Source: Agrobacterium tumefaciens str. B6 (GTDB lineage: Bacteria; Pseudomonadota; Alphaproteobacteria; Rhizobiales; Rhizobiaceae). From it: 64,000 nt of DNA. The stretch is taken from contig NZ_LMVK01000034.1 of assembly GCF_001541315.1 (NCBI RefSeq), forward strand, positions 329,431 through 393,430, written 5' to 3'. The notes beneath the pieces are model-generated. The model made no database searches, was not told where the DNA came from, and was given only the letters and a program-made list of their open reading frames with translations. A program made the position numbers and the translations under genes. Positions 26,030-34,986 of this stretch are shown here, piece after piece. How positions within the stretch are numbered: position 1 is the first letter of the stretch; every line of letters begins with the position of its first letter.

Positions 26030-29000
26030 ATGAACTTCTCCGCATGGTCAATCCGTAACCCGATTGCGCCGCTGCTTGGCTTCGCGCTTTTGATGATCCT
26101 CGGCATGCAGGCGTTCAACACCCTGCCGATCACCCGTTTTCCGAACATCGACGTTCCCGTCGTGGCCGTCACCGTGACCCAGAGCGGCGCTTCGCCCTCC
26201 GAGCTGGAAATGCAGGTGACGAAGGAGATCGAGGATGCCGTCGCCGCCATCAGCGGCGTCGACGAAATCCAGTCCACCGTGGTCGACGGCCAGTCGACGA
26301 CGACAGTTGTCTTCCGCATCGAAAAGCCGACGGAAGAAGCGGTTCAGGACACCAAGGACGCCATCGACAAGATCCGCAGCGATCTGCCTTCCGATATCGA
26401 AGTGCCCGTCGTCAGCAAGATCGACGTCGAGGGACAGGCAATCCAGACCTTTGCCGTCTCCTCACCGAACATGACGCTGGAAGAACTGTCCTGGTTCGTG
26501 GATGACACGATCAAGCGCTCGCTGCAGGGCCAGTCCGGCATCGGCAAGGTCGACCGTTACGGCGGCGCCGACCGCGAGGTGCGCGTTTCGCTGAGCCCCG
26601 AAAAGCTCGACGCCTATGGCATCACCGCAACCGAGGTGAACAGCCAGCTGCGCGGCACCAATATCGACCTCGGCTCCGGCCGCGGCCAGGTTGGCGGCAA
26701 CGAGCAGACCATCCGCACGCTCGGCGACACACGCGATGTGAGCCAGCTTGCCAACACCACGATTGCGCTTTCCAACGGCCGTTTCGTCAAGCTTTCCGAG
26801 CTCGGCACGGTCACAGACACCTATGAGGAGCAGAAGTCCTTCTCGCGGTTCAACGGCAACCCCGCCGTCACCTTCGCGGTGTTCCGCTCCAAGGGCGCCA
26901 GCGAGGTCTCGGTCGCCGAAACCGTGGCGGCAAGCCTCGATCAGGTGCGCAAGAACCATCCTGATGTCTCGATCGAAATGGTCGATGACGCCGTCTATTT
27001 CACCTATGGCAACTACAAGGCGGCGCTCGACACTTTGATCGAAGGCGCGATCCTCGCCGTCATCGTGGTCCTGCTCTTCCTCCGCAACTGGCGCGCAACC
27101 CTGATTGCCGCCGTGGCGCTGCCGCTCTCCGCGATCCCGACCTTCTGGATCATGGATATCATGGGCTTCTCGCTCAACCTCGTCAGCTTCCTCGCGCTCA
27201 CGCTCGCCACGGGTATTCTCGTGGACGACGCCATCGTGGAAATCGAGAACATTGCCCGCCACATCAAGATGGGCAAGACGCCCTATCGCGCGGCACTGGA
27301 AGCGGCGGACGAAATCGGCCTCGCCGTCATCGCCACCAGCTTCACCATCATTGCCGTCTTCGTGCCTGTCTCGTTCATGCCCGGCATTCCGGGCCAGTAC
27401 TTCATCCAGTTCGGCCTGACGGTCGCCTTCTCGGTGTTCTTTTCGCTCGCGGTCGCCCGTCTCATCACGCCGCTGATGGCGGCCTATCTGATGCGCGCCG
27501 AAGACGCGATGGACGATCACCACGACAATGACAGCCGGCTGATGAAGGCCTATACGCGCATGGTGACCGCCACCACCCGCAAGTGGTGGGCGCGGTATCT
27601 GACGCTGCTCGGCGCGATCGCGTTTCTCGTCGCCTCCGTCATGCTGTTGAGCCAGGTACCCGGCAGCTTCCTGCCGCCGGACGACGCCTCACGCGTAACG
27701 CTTTCGGTGGAACTGCCGCCCAATGCGACGCTTGACGAGACAGACCGGACGACGACGCAGATCTATCACGCGCTGCGGGACATCAACGGCGTGGAAAGCG
27801 TCTTCATCCTTGGCGGCGCGTCGCCCAAGGGGGACCTGGAGCTTCGCCGCGCCACCGTTAACGTCATTCTGCAGCATATCGACCATTCGCTGCTCAAGCT
27901 GGTGGTCAACAAGGGGCTCGGCTCCATTCCGCTCATCGGCCAATATCTGCCGAAGGTGGAGGAAAAGGGCCGCGTACGTCCGCAATGGGATGTGGAACGG
28001 GATATTTTCGCGCAGGTTCGCGGCATTCCGGATGTCCGCATCATCAAGCTGAACGACCGTGCGGAACGCGAACTCTCCTTCAACTTCCTCTCCACCAATG
28101 AGAAGGACCTGAACGACGCCGTCGGCATTCTCGAAAGCCGCCTGCGCGCCTCGCCCATCCTTGCCAATGTCAGCTCGGAAGGTGCATTGCCCCGCCCCGA
28201 ACTGCAGATCCGCCCGCGCAAGGACGAAATCGCCCGCCTCGGCATCACGCCGCAGCAGATTTCGCAGACGGTGCGTGTCGCCACCATCGGTGATATCGAC
28301 GCCCAGCTGACGAAGATTTCGCTTGATGACCGGCAGATCCCGATCCGCGTGCAGGCCTCGCTCGATACACGTCGTGATCTCGCCACCATCCGCGCGCTGA
28401 AGATCAAGACCGCCTCCGGGTCGCTGGTGCCGCTCTATAGCGTTGCCGATATCGACTATTCGGAAGGTCCAAGCTCGATCAAGCGCAACGACCGCAACCG
28501 CGTGGTCTCCATCGGCTCCGACGTCCCGTTTGGCACGGCGCTCGATACCTCGACGGCTGAGTTCAAGCGCATCGTCTCGGAAACCGACCTGCCGGCAAGT
28601 GTTCGCCTTGCCGAAAGCGGCGACGCCAAGGTGCAGGGCGAAATGCAGCAGGGCTTCGTGAACGCCATGCTGCTTGGCCTGATGCTGGTGCTGGTCGTGC
28701 TCATCCTGCTGTTCAAGGATGTCATCCAGCCCTTCACCATCCTGTTCTCGCTGCCGCTTGCCATCGGCGGCGTGGCCGTCGCACTCATCATCACGCAGAA
28801 CGCGCTCTCCATGCCCGTTCTCATCGGCATCCTGATGCTGATGGGCATCGTGACGAAGAACGCCATCCTGCTGGTGGATTTCGCCATCGAAATGCGCCGA
28901 CACGGCATGGAACGGGTGCATGCCATGGTGGAGGCCGGCCGCAAGCGCGCCCGCCCGATCATCATGACCTCCATCGCCATGTCCGCGGGCATGTTGCCCT

Positions 29001-29350
29001 CGGCGCTCGGCGTCGGCGAAGGCGGTTCGTTCCGCGCGCCGATGGCGATTGCGGTGATCGGCGGCATCATCGTTTCGACGGTGCTGTCCCTGATCGTGGT
29101 CCCGGCCTTCTTCCTGATCATGGACGACCTGTCGCGCCTGCTCGCCCACCTCTTCGGCCGCTTCGTCGGCAAGAAGGAAGAGGAGGAAGAAGCGCTCTCC
29201 AACGAGAAACTCTCGGAGATCGCCCGCGAAAACAGCCTGGCTCTCTCCTCGCTGGAGGCACGGGTGGCCGGCATGGAAAAGGGCAGCGGCGACAAGGCCG
29301 GTGACAAGGGCAGCAATATATTGCGGTTGCCGCCGCTTGCTGCGGAGTGA
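26030..29350 (+). CDS. RND multidrug efflux pump (HAE1/AcrB family)
   Basis: A 1106-residue proton-driven transporter of the inner membrane. It has the family layout: WSIRNPIAPLLGFALLMILG as the first helix, two large periplasmic loops, and GILVDDAIVEIENIARH in TM4 with the proton-relay Asp pair. The second half repeats the fold and includes LMGIVTKNAILLVDFAIEMR. A charged C-terminal tail of about 60 residues (GKKEEEEEALSNEKL) is longer than in AcrB. Substrates are unknown. Confidence 0.93.
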   Translation: MNFSAWSIRNPIAPLLGFALLMILGMQAFNTLPITRFPNIDVPVVAVTVTQSGASPSELEMQVTKEIEDAVAAISGVDEIQSTVVDGQSTTTVVFRIEKPTEEAVQDTKDAIDKIRSDLPSDIEVPVVSKIDVEGQAIQTFAVSSPNMTLEELSWFVDDTIKRSLQGQSGIGKVDRYGGADREVRVSLSPEKLDAYGITATEVNSQLRGTNIDLGSGRGQVGGNEQTIRTLGDTRDVSQLANTTIALSNGRFVKLSELGTVTDTYEEQKSFSRFNGNPAVTFAVFRSKGASEVSVAETVAASLDQVRKNHPDVSIEMVDDAVYFTYGNYKAALDTLIEGAILAVIVVLLFLRNWRATLIAAVALPLSAIPTFWIMDIMGFSLNLVSFLALTLATGILVDDAIVEIENIARHIKMGKTPYRAALEAADEIGLAVIATSFTIIAVFVPVSFMPGIPGQYFIQFGLTVAFSVFFSLAVARLITPLMAAYLMRAEDAMDDHHDNDSRLMKAYTRMVTATTRKWWARYLTLLGAIAFLVASVMLLSQVPGSFLPPDDASRVTLSVELPPNATLDETDRTTTQIYHALRDINGVESVFILGGASPKGDLELRRATVNVILQHIDHSLLKLVVNKGLGSIPLIGQYLPKVEEKGRVRPQWDVERDIFAQVRGIPDVRIIKLNDRAERELSFNFLSTNEKDLNDAVGILESRLRASPILANVSSEGALPRPELQIRPRKDEIARLGITPQQISQTVRVATIGDIDAQLTKISLDDRQIPIRVQASLDTRRDLATIRALKIKTASGSLVPLYSVADIDYSEGPSSIKRNDRNRVVSIGSDVPFGTALDTSTAEFKRIVSETDLPASVRLAESGDAKVQGEMQQGFVNAMLLGLMLVLVVLILLFKDVIQPFTILFSLPLAIGGVAVALIITQNALSMPVLIGILMLMGIVTKNAILLVDFAIEMRRHGMERVHAMVEAGRKRARPIIMTSIAMSAGMLPSALGVGEGGSFRAPMAIAVIGGIIVSTVLSLIVVPAFFLIMDDLSRLLAHLFGRFVGKKEEEEEALSNEKLSEIARENSLALSSLEARVAGMEKGSGDKAGDKGSNILRLPPLAAE

Positions 29351-29372
29351 AGTTTGCAGCGTAACGATTGAG

Positions 29373-29404
29373 ACGCCGGGCCATGTGCCCGGCGTTTCTT
29401 TTTG
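29373..29404 (+). terminator. Rho-independent terminator of RND operon
   Basis: Arms ACGCCGGGC and GCCCGGCGT around a CATGT loop, followed by TTCTTTTT, 23 bp after the pump stop codon. Confidence 0.9.
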
Positions 29405-29436
29405 GGTGGACGTTTAAGGACAAAGCGCCGCCTCTT

Positions 29437-29560
29437 GTTTCTTCTCGCCGAGGGGGAGAAGGTGGCCCGAAGGGTCGGATGAGTGGGCAAGCTCTCCGGA
29501 CATCGCTACCCTTGCCCCCTCATCCCGCTGCCGCGGACTTCTCCCGGCGGGGAGAAGAAA
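29437..29560. repeat. RIME-like mosaic repeat, type A
   Basis: Starts TTTCTTCTCGCCGAGGGGGA, has GGATGAGTGGGC and GCCCCCTCATC in the middle and ends CTTCTCCCGGCGGGGAGAAG. It is the same element as at 21421 and 55342 with small differences. Confidence 0.85.
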
Positions 29561-29657
29561 TATGTGGCACTCGCCCGCTCCATATTCCTCCTCACATTCT
29601 TGAGCAGGAATGGTCTCGCAGCATTCCCGCTGTCCCAAATGACAACTCAAATCCTGT

Positions 29658-29671
29658 TTGATCGAAATCAA
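29658..29671. promoter_or_regulatory. Perfect FNR/FixK box upstream of sinR-like gene
   Basis: TTGATCGAAATCAA is an exact match to the FNR/FixK consensus TTGAT-N4-ATCAA. It lies 64 bp before the start codon of a Crp/Fnr-family gene, a good place for an activator site. Oxygen-limited activation by an FnrN/FixK protein, or autoregulation, is the expected meaning. Confidence 0.85.
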
Positions 29672-29735
29672 TTCGCTTTCCAGGTGAACTGCTAATCTCC
29701 CTCGCATCGGGAATTGCCGGTCGAGGGATAATGCG

Positions 29736-30518
29736 ATGAGTTCTGTGCAGATAGGCGTGAGGGAGAAGGAACTTCCCCGGTTTCGTATCGCTTCGGACAG
29801 CCCGGCAAAAGGTTTGAGCGGGAGCCGAATGGACGTGAACAAGACCGTGAAGCTGAGCAACAGGGACAGGAACATTCTGCTGCGCGCGCCCTTGATCGGG
29901 ATAGCGGATGATGCAGCGGCGCTGAAGCTGATGGAAGCGGCGACCATCACCAATGTGAATGCCCGCCATGTGCTCTTCAAGGAAGGCGAAGCCGCGCAGC
30001 ATTTCTACTGCGTGCTGTCGGGTTACATCAGGCTTTACCGGCTGGACAGGCACGGGCGCGAGGCGGATGTGCGCGTCAGCGGCCCCGGCGATACCTTCAA
30101 CGAATGCCTGATTTTCGGCAGCGATACCTATCGTTACAGCGCGCAGGCGGCGGAAAGCTGCACCGTGGCGCGGTTCGAACTCACAAGAATCCGCAGCCTG
30201 ATCGATCAGGAACCGGCAATCGCCAAGGCCGTCATGCGCTGCCTGTCCAACAGCCTGCTGGCCACCATGGACTGCATCGCCAATGACCGGTTGCAGACAG
30301 CGCCGCAGCGTGTCGCCCATTACCTCATCAATCAGGGACCGCGCGACGCCACATCCTTTTCGCTGCGGCTGCCGTTCCAGAAAAGCCTGCTTGCCGGCAA
30401 GCTTGGCCTTGCACCGGAAGCGCTCTCACGCGCCTTCTCGGCACTGAAAAAAGCTGGCGTCACCGTGCGCGGCCGCATCGTGCAGGTCAATGATGTTGCG
30501 GCGCTGAAGCAGATCTGA
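29736..30518 (+). CDS. sinR: Crp/Fnr-family regulator, SinR-like
   Basis: A 260-residue regulator. The cyclic-nucleotide-like sensor domain runs from about residue 55 (PLIGIADDAAALKLMEAATI, then GYIRLYRLDRHGREADVRVSGPGDTF). The C-terminal helix-turn-helix is LLAGKLGLAPEALSRAFSALKKAGV. The N-terminal 40 residues contain no cysteine, so it cannot hold the FNR iron-sulfur cluster. Agrobacterium SinR, a biofilm-maturation regulator, is known as a Cys-less FNR-type protein controlled by FnrN through an upstream FNR box; both traits are present here. The name rests on this match and was not checked by alignment. Confidence 0.82.
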   Translation: MSSVQIGVREKELPRFRIASDSPAKGLSGSRMDVNKTVKLSNRDRNILLRAPLIGIADDAAALKLMEAATITNVNARHVLFKEGEAAQHFYCVLSGYIRLYRLDRHGREADVRVSGPGDTFNECLIFGSDTYRYSAQAAESCTVARFELTRIRSLIDQEPAIAKAVMRCLSNSLLATMDCIANDRLQTAPQRVAHYLINQGPRDATSFSLRLPFQKSLLAGKLGLAPEALSRAFSALKKAGVTVRGRIVQVNDVAALKQI

Positions 30519-30535
30519 AGACACCGGGAGAGGAC

Positions 30536-30569
30536 GAAGGGCGGGATGCCTTAGGGTATTCCGCCCTTC
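30536..30569. terminator. Hairpin between convergent genes
   Basis: Arms GAAGGGCGGGAT and ATTCCGCCCTTC form a long stem with one G-T type mismatch between the convergent regulator and MBL-fold gene. It may terminate both transcripts, though the T-runs are short. Confidence 0.55.
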
Positions 30570-30590
30570 TGCATGTCCGAAATCGAAAAA

Positions 30591-31415
30591 TCAGTCCGGC
30601 TGAGACACAAAGCGGAAGCTGTCACCCTGCCGCTCGACACGGAAAAATCCGCCGAGATGACCGCCGGAAACCAGCCAGCCGTGATCGGCGGCCTCGGCCA
30701 GCGCCTCAAGGCGTGTTTGGTAAGCAAGCGCAGAATCGATATCGTAGACGAAACCGACACCGGGATCCTTCACCTGCAAGTCGCTCACATGCAGAACATC
30801 GCCCCATAATAACATCCGCTCATCACCATTGCCGATCAGGTAACCGGTATGTCCCGGTGTATGGCCGGGCATGGCGATGGCTTCCACGTCCTCGGCAATC
30901 CTGCCTGTCGGGATCGGCCGCAACATCGGGCCACAAATGTCGAGCAGCCGCGCGGCAAGATCGAAACCGCCCTGCCGGGCCGGCGGCAGGGTCTTGCGCG
31001 CCTCCGCACTGCTGAAAAATCCGAGATCGGCCTCGGGCACCCAGATATCGGCATTGGGAAAATAAGGCCGGTCGCCATCGATGAGGCCAAGCGCATGATC
31101 GCCATGAATATGGGTGAGGATGACACGCCCTACATCGGCCGGCTGAATACCGGCGGCTACCATCGCCGCGCGGGCATAGCCATAAGCAGCACCCCAGGCG
31201 GTGCCGCAACCGGCATCGATCAGCCAGATGCCGTCAGGCCCGGACAATGCGAAACAGTTGACGTCCATATCCACCGTTTCGCCCTGATGGCCGGCAAGGG
31301 CAGCGGCCAGCGCTTCGGCACCCTGACGGTGGATGAGATGGCCGACGGGCGCCTTGTAGACACCGTCGACAAAACGGGAAACCTCGTAAGCGCCGAACCG
31401 GCGGGACATTGCCAT
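30591..31415 (-). CDS. MBL-fold metallo-hydrolase in urease operon
   Basis: A 274-residue metallo-beta-lactamase-fold hydrolase. The metal motif is LTHIHGDHALGL (HxHxDH), with later ligands in PGHTPGHTGYLI and LLWGDVLHV. No signal peptide is obvious, so it is probably cytoplasmic. It starts only 3 bp after the ureG stop, which puts it at the end of the urease transcript. The family includes lactonases, thioesterases and others, so no substrate is proposed. Confidence 0.85.
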   Translation of the reverse strand: MAMSRRFGAYEVSRFVDGVYKAPVGHLIHRQGAEALAAALAGHQGETVDMDVNCFALSGPDGIWLIDAGCGTAWGAAYGYARAAMVAAGIQPADVGRVILTHIHGDHALGLIDGDRPYFPNADIWVPEADLGFFSSAEARKTLPPARQGGFDLAARLLDICGPMLRPIPTGRIAEDVEAIAMPGHTPGHTGYLIGNGDERMLLWGDVLHVSDLQVKDPGVGFVYDIDSALAYQTRLEALAEAADHGWLVSGGHLGGFFRVERQGDSFRFVSQPD

Positions 31416-31418
31416 ATT

Positions 31419-32042
<624 letters not shown>

Positions 32043-32130
32043 CGCTCTGTTCCCTTCGATATGCTTTGGTATTGTTTCACAATAGTCCGCCAGCCGGACG
32101 CTTCAAGATATGCAAGGATCGTGCCGCTTG

Positions 32131-32157
32131 TTTCTTCTCCCCGCCGGGGAGAAGAAA
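32131..32157. repeat. Single palindrome of the type A mosaic repeat
   Basis: A 27-base perfect inverted repeat whose left arm is TTTCTTCTCCCCG. It equals the terminal palindrome of the larger repeats at 21421 and 55342 but stands alone in the ureF-ureG gap. Confidence 0.8.
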
Positions 32158-32178
32158 CTCGTGGCGCCCGCTCGCTCT

Positions 32179-32850
32179 TCAGGACCGGAAAAGCCGGGTG
32201 CCCTGCGTTTCATGCCGCATGGCCGCCGTGTCAGCGATGATCGTCGCACTGCCGAGATCGTCGAGCGTGGACTGCATCGCCCGCGCCGCCATCTCCGCGA
32301 TGATCGCTTCACTTGCGGCCAGAATGGCGACACCATCCTTCTGTCCCGCGACCCCGAGGCGGATGCCCGCCGACACGATCTGCGAGACGCCGGCATGCAA
32401 AAAGGCGGCAATCGTGTCCCTGAGCGGCACCGCATGACCGGCGGCGACTGCCCCGACAGCGATGGGATAGGGAACGTCTTTGGGCAATACGTCCAGAACC
32501 GCATGCGGCCAGGCGCCGGCGGCGGCAACGAAGGCATCGCCCAGAAGCACCGTCTCGCGGTATCGCTCCGCCGAACCGGCCAGCGCCCGCGCCAGATCGG
32601 CCGTTTCGCTCAAGACGGCGGCGTCCTCGGCATTGCGCCAGGCATGTGCCAGAAACACCGCATCGTTCCACAGGCTGCCGCAGCGCAGAAGCGTTTCGAG
32701 CCAGTCGCGCAGAGCCGCCGCATCCCCGACGCGCCGATCCTCCACCGCCTTTTCAAGTCCACCGGAATAGGAAAAACCGCCAACCGGAAAGGCAGGCGAC
32801 ATCCAGGCCATGAGCCGCAGCAGCGCGGCAACGCCGCGATCTTCGCTCAC
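32179..32850 (-). CDS. ureF: Urease accessory protein UreF
   Basis: A 223-residue all-helical activator of urease maturation. It starts with GTG 32850, 3 bp after the ureE stop. Family features: LLRLMAWMSPAFPVGGFSYSGGLEKAVEDRRV at the N-terminus, then YRETVLLGDAFVAAAGAW and IAVGAVAAGHAVPLRDTIAAFLHA. It forms a complex with UreD and UreG on apo-urease. Confidence 0.95.
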   Translation of the reverse strand: MSEDRGVAALLRLMAWMSPAFPVGGFSYSGGLEKAVEDRRVGDAAALRDWLETLLRCGSLWNDAVFLAHAWRNAEDAAVLSETADLARALAGSAERYRETVLLGDAFVAAAGAWPHAVLDVLPKDVPYPIAVGAVAAGHAVPLRDTIAAFLHAGVSQIVSAGIRLGVAGQKDGVAILAASEAIIAEMAARAMQSTLDDLGSATIIADTAAMRHETQGTRLFRS

Positions 32851-32853
32851 GGC

Positions 32854-33327
32854 TCAGCCGTGATCGTGATGGTGGTGGCCGTGGGAATGACCGCCATGGG
32901 CATGATAAGCACCGCGCGCCGGCTGGAAAGGCTCTTCGACATCACGCACGGTGGCGCCAAGACCTTCCAGCATGGCGCGGATGACGTGGTCACGCAGGAT
33001 GAGAATACGCTCCTCCTCGATCTGCGCGGAAAGATGCCGGTTGCCCAGATGCCAGGCAAGCTCGATCAGGTGAAGCCGATCCTTCGCCTTGATTTCGAAG
33101 AGCTTTTCGTCTGCCGCGCGGACCTCGATCAGGTCGCCGTTTTCCACCACGAGAAGATCGCCATGGGCAAACAGCACGGCTTCCTTCAGGTCCAGCATCA
33201 CCATCTCGTCATTCTGCAGATGCAGCAGCTTGCGGCGAAGATGCCGCTGGTCATGCGCCAGAGTGACATAACCGGAAGGTTCGTCGGCAGGGGTTCCGGC
33301 CGGATGATAGGAGGTGACGCGCAGCAT
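32854..33327 (-). CDS. ureE: Urease nickel metallochaperone UreE
   Basis: A 157-residue nickel chaperone. ATG 33327 begins [11 protein letters not shown], matching family length; the open frame up to 33411 looks spurious. The peptide-binding N-domain is followed by a metal-binding domain ([28 protein letters not shown]). The C-terminus ends in a histidine-rich tail, [17 protein letters not shown], that would bind extra nickel. It is followed by ureF and ureG. Confidence 0.95.
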   Translation of the reverse strand: MLRVTSYHPAGTPADEPSGYVTLAHDQRHLRRKLLHLQNDEMVMLDLKEAVLFAHGDLLVVENGDLIEVRAADEKLFEIKAKDRLHLIELAWHLGNRHLSAQIEEERILILRDHVIRAMLEGLGATVRDVEEPFQPARGAYHAHGGHSHGHHHHDHG

Positions 33328-33429
33328 GGGATGATCCGTTTCAGAAACAGTCTTGGGGTTACGATTTTTGACGGATAGACGGGGGGATTTCAAGGCACGA
33401 TTTCGGGACACATGGCCGCCAGAACGACA

Positions 33430-33451
33430 AAGCCCGGCATTGCTGCCGGGC
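33430..33451 (-). terminator. Hairpin downstream of peroxiredoxin gene
   Basis: Inverted repeat AGCCCGGCA/TGCCGGGC with a short T-rich tail on the minus strand. It is nearly identical to the terminator at 56878-56901. Confidence 0.5.
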
Positions 33452-33477
33452 CAAGCGTAAACCTTTCTCCGCCTTCG

Positions 33478-33553
33478 ACGTCATCCTCGGGCTTGACCCG
33501 AGGATCCACGCCTCGGGCGCTTATGGATCCTCGCCTCAACGGCGAGGATGACG
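33478..33553. repeat. Type C palindromic repeat
   Basis: Composed of GTCATCCTCGGGCTTGACCC, GAGGATCCA and a reversed GGATCCTCGCC...GGCGAGGATGAC unit. A related copy is at 48025-48102. Such units are widespread in rhizobial intergenic DNA. Confidence 0.7.
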
Positions 33554-33625
33554 GAGGAGAGATTTTCGCCTCCTGCCGATAGCCCGAAGACACGACATCG
33601 CTGCCGGGCCTGCGCAAACCCACAA

Positions 33626-34162
33626 TCAGGCCGCAGCGCGGCTCTTGAGGTTTTCCAGAATGTTCTGCGGCGCGGAAACGCCATAGGGGTCGGATTCGCA
33701 ATTGTCCTGATAGCCCTCTTCCTCGAACCACTGCTCGACGACGCCATCATTGACGACGGCGGCGTAACGCCAGGAGCGCATGCCGAAACCGAGATTGTCC
33801 TTGGCGACAAGCATGCCCATCTTGCGGGTGAACTCGCCCGAACCGTCAGGAATGACCTTGACGTTTTCGAGGTTCTGGCCCTTTGCCCAGGCATTCATGA
33901 CGAAGGCGTCGTTGACCGACAGGCAATAGATTTCATCAACGCCGAGCGCGCGGAATTCCGGCGCCAGCTTTTCGAAATCGGGGAGCTGGTAGGTCGAGCA
34001 TGTCGGCGTGAAAGCGCCGGGCAGCGAAAACAGAACGACCTTCTTGCCCTTGAAATAATCGTCGGAGGTCATGTCCTGCCAACGGAAGGGGTTCGGGCCA
34101 CCAACGGCCTCATCACGAACGCGCGTGCGGAAGGTAACGGCGGGCACTTTTTTGCCGAGCAT
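33626..34162 (-). CDS. Peroxiredoxin (Prx5-like, thioredoxin or glutaredoxin dependent)
   Basis: A 178-residue thiol peroxidase starting MLGKKVPAVTFRTRVRDEAV at ATG 34162, with a strong AGGAG site upstream. The peroxidatic cysteine is in VLFSLPGAFTPTCSTYQLPDF, the Prx5/AhpC-TSA pattern. A FVMNAWAKGQ segment and C-terminal extension also fit. It reduces peroxides in the cytoplasm. It lies between urease genes on the same strand but with larger gaps on both sides, so it may have its own promoter. Confidence 0.93.
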   Translation of the reverse strand: MLGKKVPAVTFRTRVRDEAVGGPNPFRWQDMTSDDYFKGKKVVLFSLPGAFTPTCSTYQLPDFEKLAPEFRALGVDEIYCLSVNDAFVMNAWAKGQNLENVKVIPDGSGEFTRKMGMLVAKDNLGFGMRSWRYAAVVNDGVVEQWFEEEGYQDNCESDPYGVSAPQNILENLKSRAAA

Positions 34163-34305
34163 GTCTTGTCTCCTGTTCTGGCGTTTTACAGGGATCACTT
34201 GGGATCGATCCCTGCATAATTCTTTTGCCGTTTCCATAACGCAAGACGCGCTGCGGTGCAGCATAAAAATAGGCTTTGTCAGAGGAAAACCACGGCTTGC
34301 GAGGA

Positions 34306-34977
34306 TCAATCATGCAGCGCCACCGACCAGCGCAGAAACGGCGGCAATGGTGTCCACCAGCCGGTGCGAATGCCGGCCTCACGCAACATGGCAGCCGACC
34401 ATGTATTGCAGCCGACAAGGGCGTTGAACCGGCCATTCGCCTCGAAAAACGCATCCGTCAGGCCATAAGCGACGCCCGGTATCAGCCGCACCTTGCCATT
34501 GTCGCGCGAAAAGCTGGCACGAATGGCCGCCACGAGGCGCTGATACCCGGCTTCGGAAATGCGAAGGCGCTTTACCCCGGCAAGATCGGCGGGAAAACCT
34601 CCCGTCACATCCACATGCATCACCGACTGGTCAAGCGTCAGCGAGCGCAAGACCGGCATGGGCTTCAGATCGGCCCAGGTGGGTGTCTCGGTATAAAATG
34701 ACCGGCCGCCCCAGCCGAACACCAGATAAGCGGCCGCCGGGTGGTTGACGGCAATGCCGTCCTCCTGCAATTCGGAAAAGACCCGCCGCAGATCGTCATC
34801 GATCGGCAACGCAATATCGGTGTGGATCGGGTTGGATAACAGCAGGATTTCGCGGTCTTTCACGCCCCCGTTCACCTCATCGGCGAAAAACGGGCGCGGC
34901 AGGACAGTGCCGAGCAGAAGGAGCAGGAGGAGCAGCAGCGTGCCGCCGCCGATCCACCTTGTGATAAATCTCACCAT
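34306..34977 (-). CDS. TIGR02117/DUF2459 family protein of urease region
   Basis: A 223-residue protein with one N-terminal membrane segment (TLLLLLLLLLGTVLP) and an extracytoplasmic domain. Characteristic segments are NPIHTDIALPI, YLVFGWGGRSFYTETPTWADL, and NALVGCNTWSAAMLREAGIRTGWWTPL, which match the conserved 'urease region' family of unknown function. It starts 9 bp after the ureC stop, so it is co-transcribed with the urease structural genes. Confidence 0.85.
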   Translation of the reverse strand: MVRFITRWIGGGTLLLLLLLLLGTVLPRPFFADEVNGGVKDREILLLSNPIHTDIALPIDDDLRRVFSELQEDGIAVNHPAAAYLVFGWGGRSFYTETPTWADLKPMPVLRSLTLDQSVMHVDVTGGFPADLAGVKRLRISEAGYQRLVAAIRASFSRDNGKVRLIPGVAYGLTDAFFEANGRFNALVGCNTWSAAMLREAGIRTGWWTPLPPFLRWSVALHD

Positions 34978-34986
34978 GAAATGCCG

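Larger units (their letters stand above)
33328..33625. other. Intergenic gap between ureE and peroxiredoxin genes
   Basis: About 300 bp with no supported gene. It holds a hairpin (33430-33451) that could end the peroxiredoxin transcript and a type C repeat (33478-33553). A promoter for ureEFG may lie here, but none is clear. Confidence 0.55.

Noticed and set aside
24568..29149. Long minus-strand frames opposite the RND efflux genes
   Set aside because: Low-complexity, His/Arg/Asp-rich translations typical of antisense frames; the plus-strand genes have full domain signatures.
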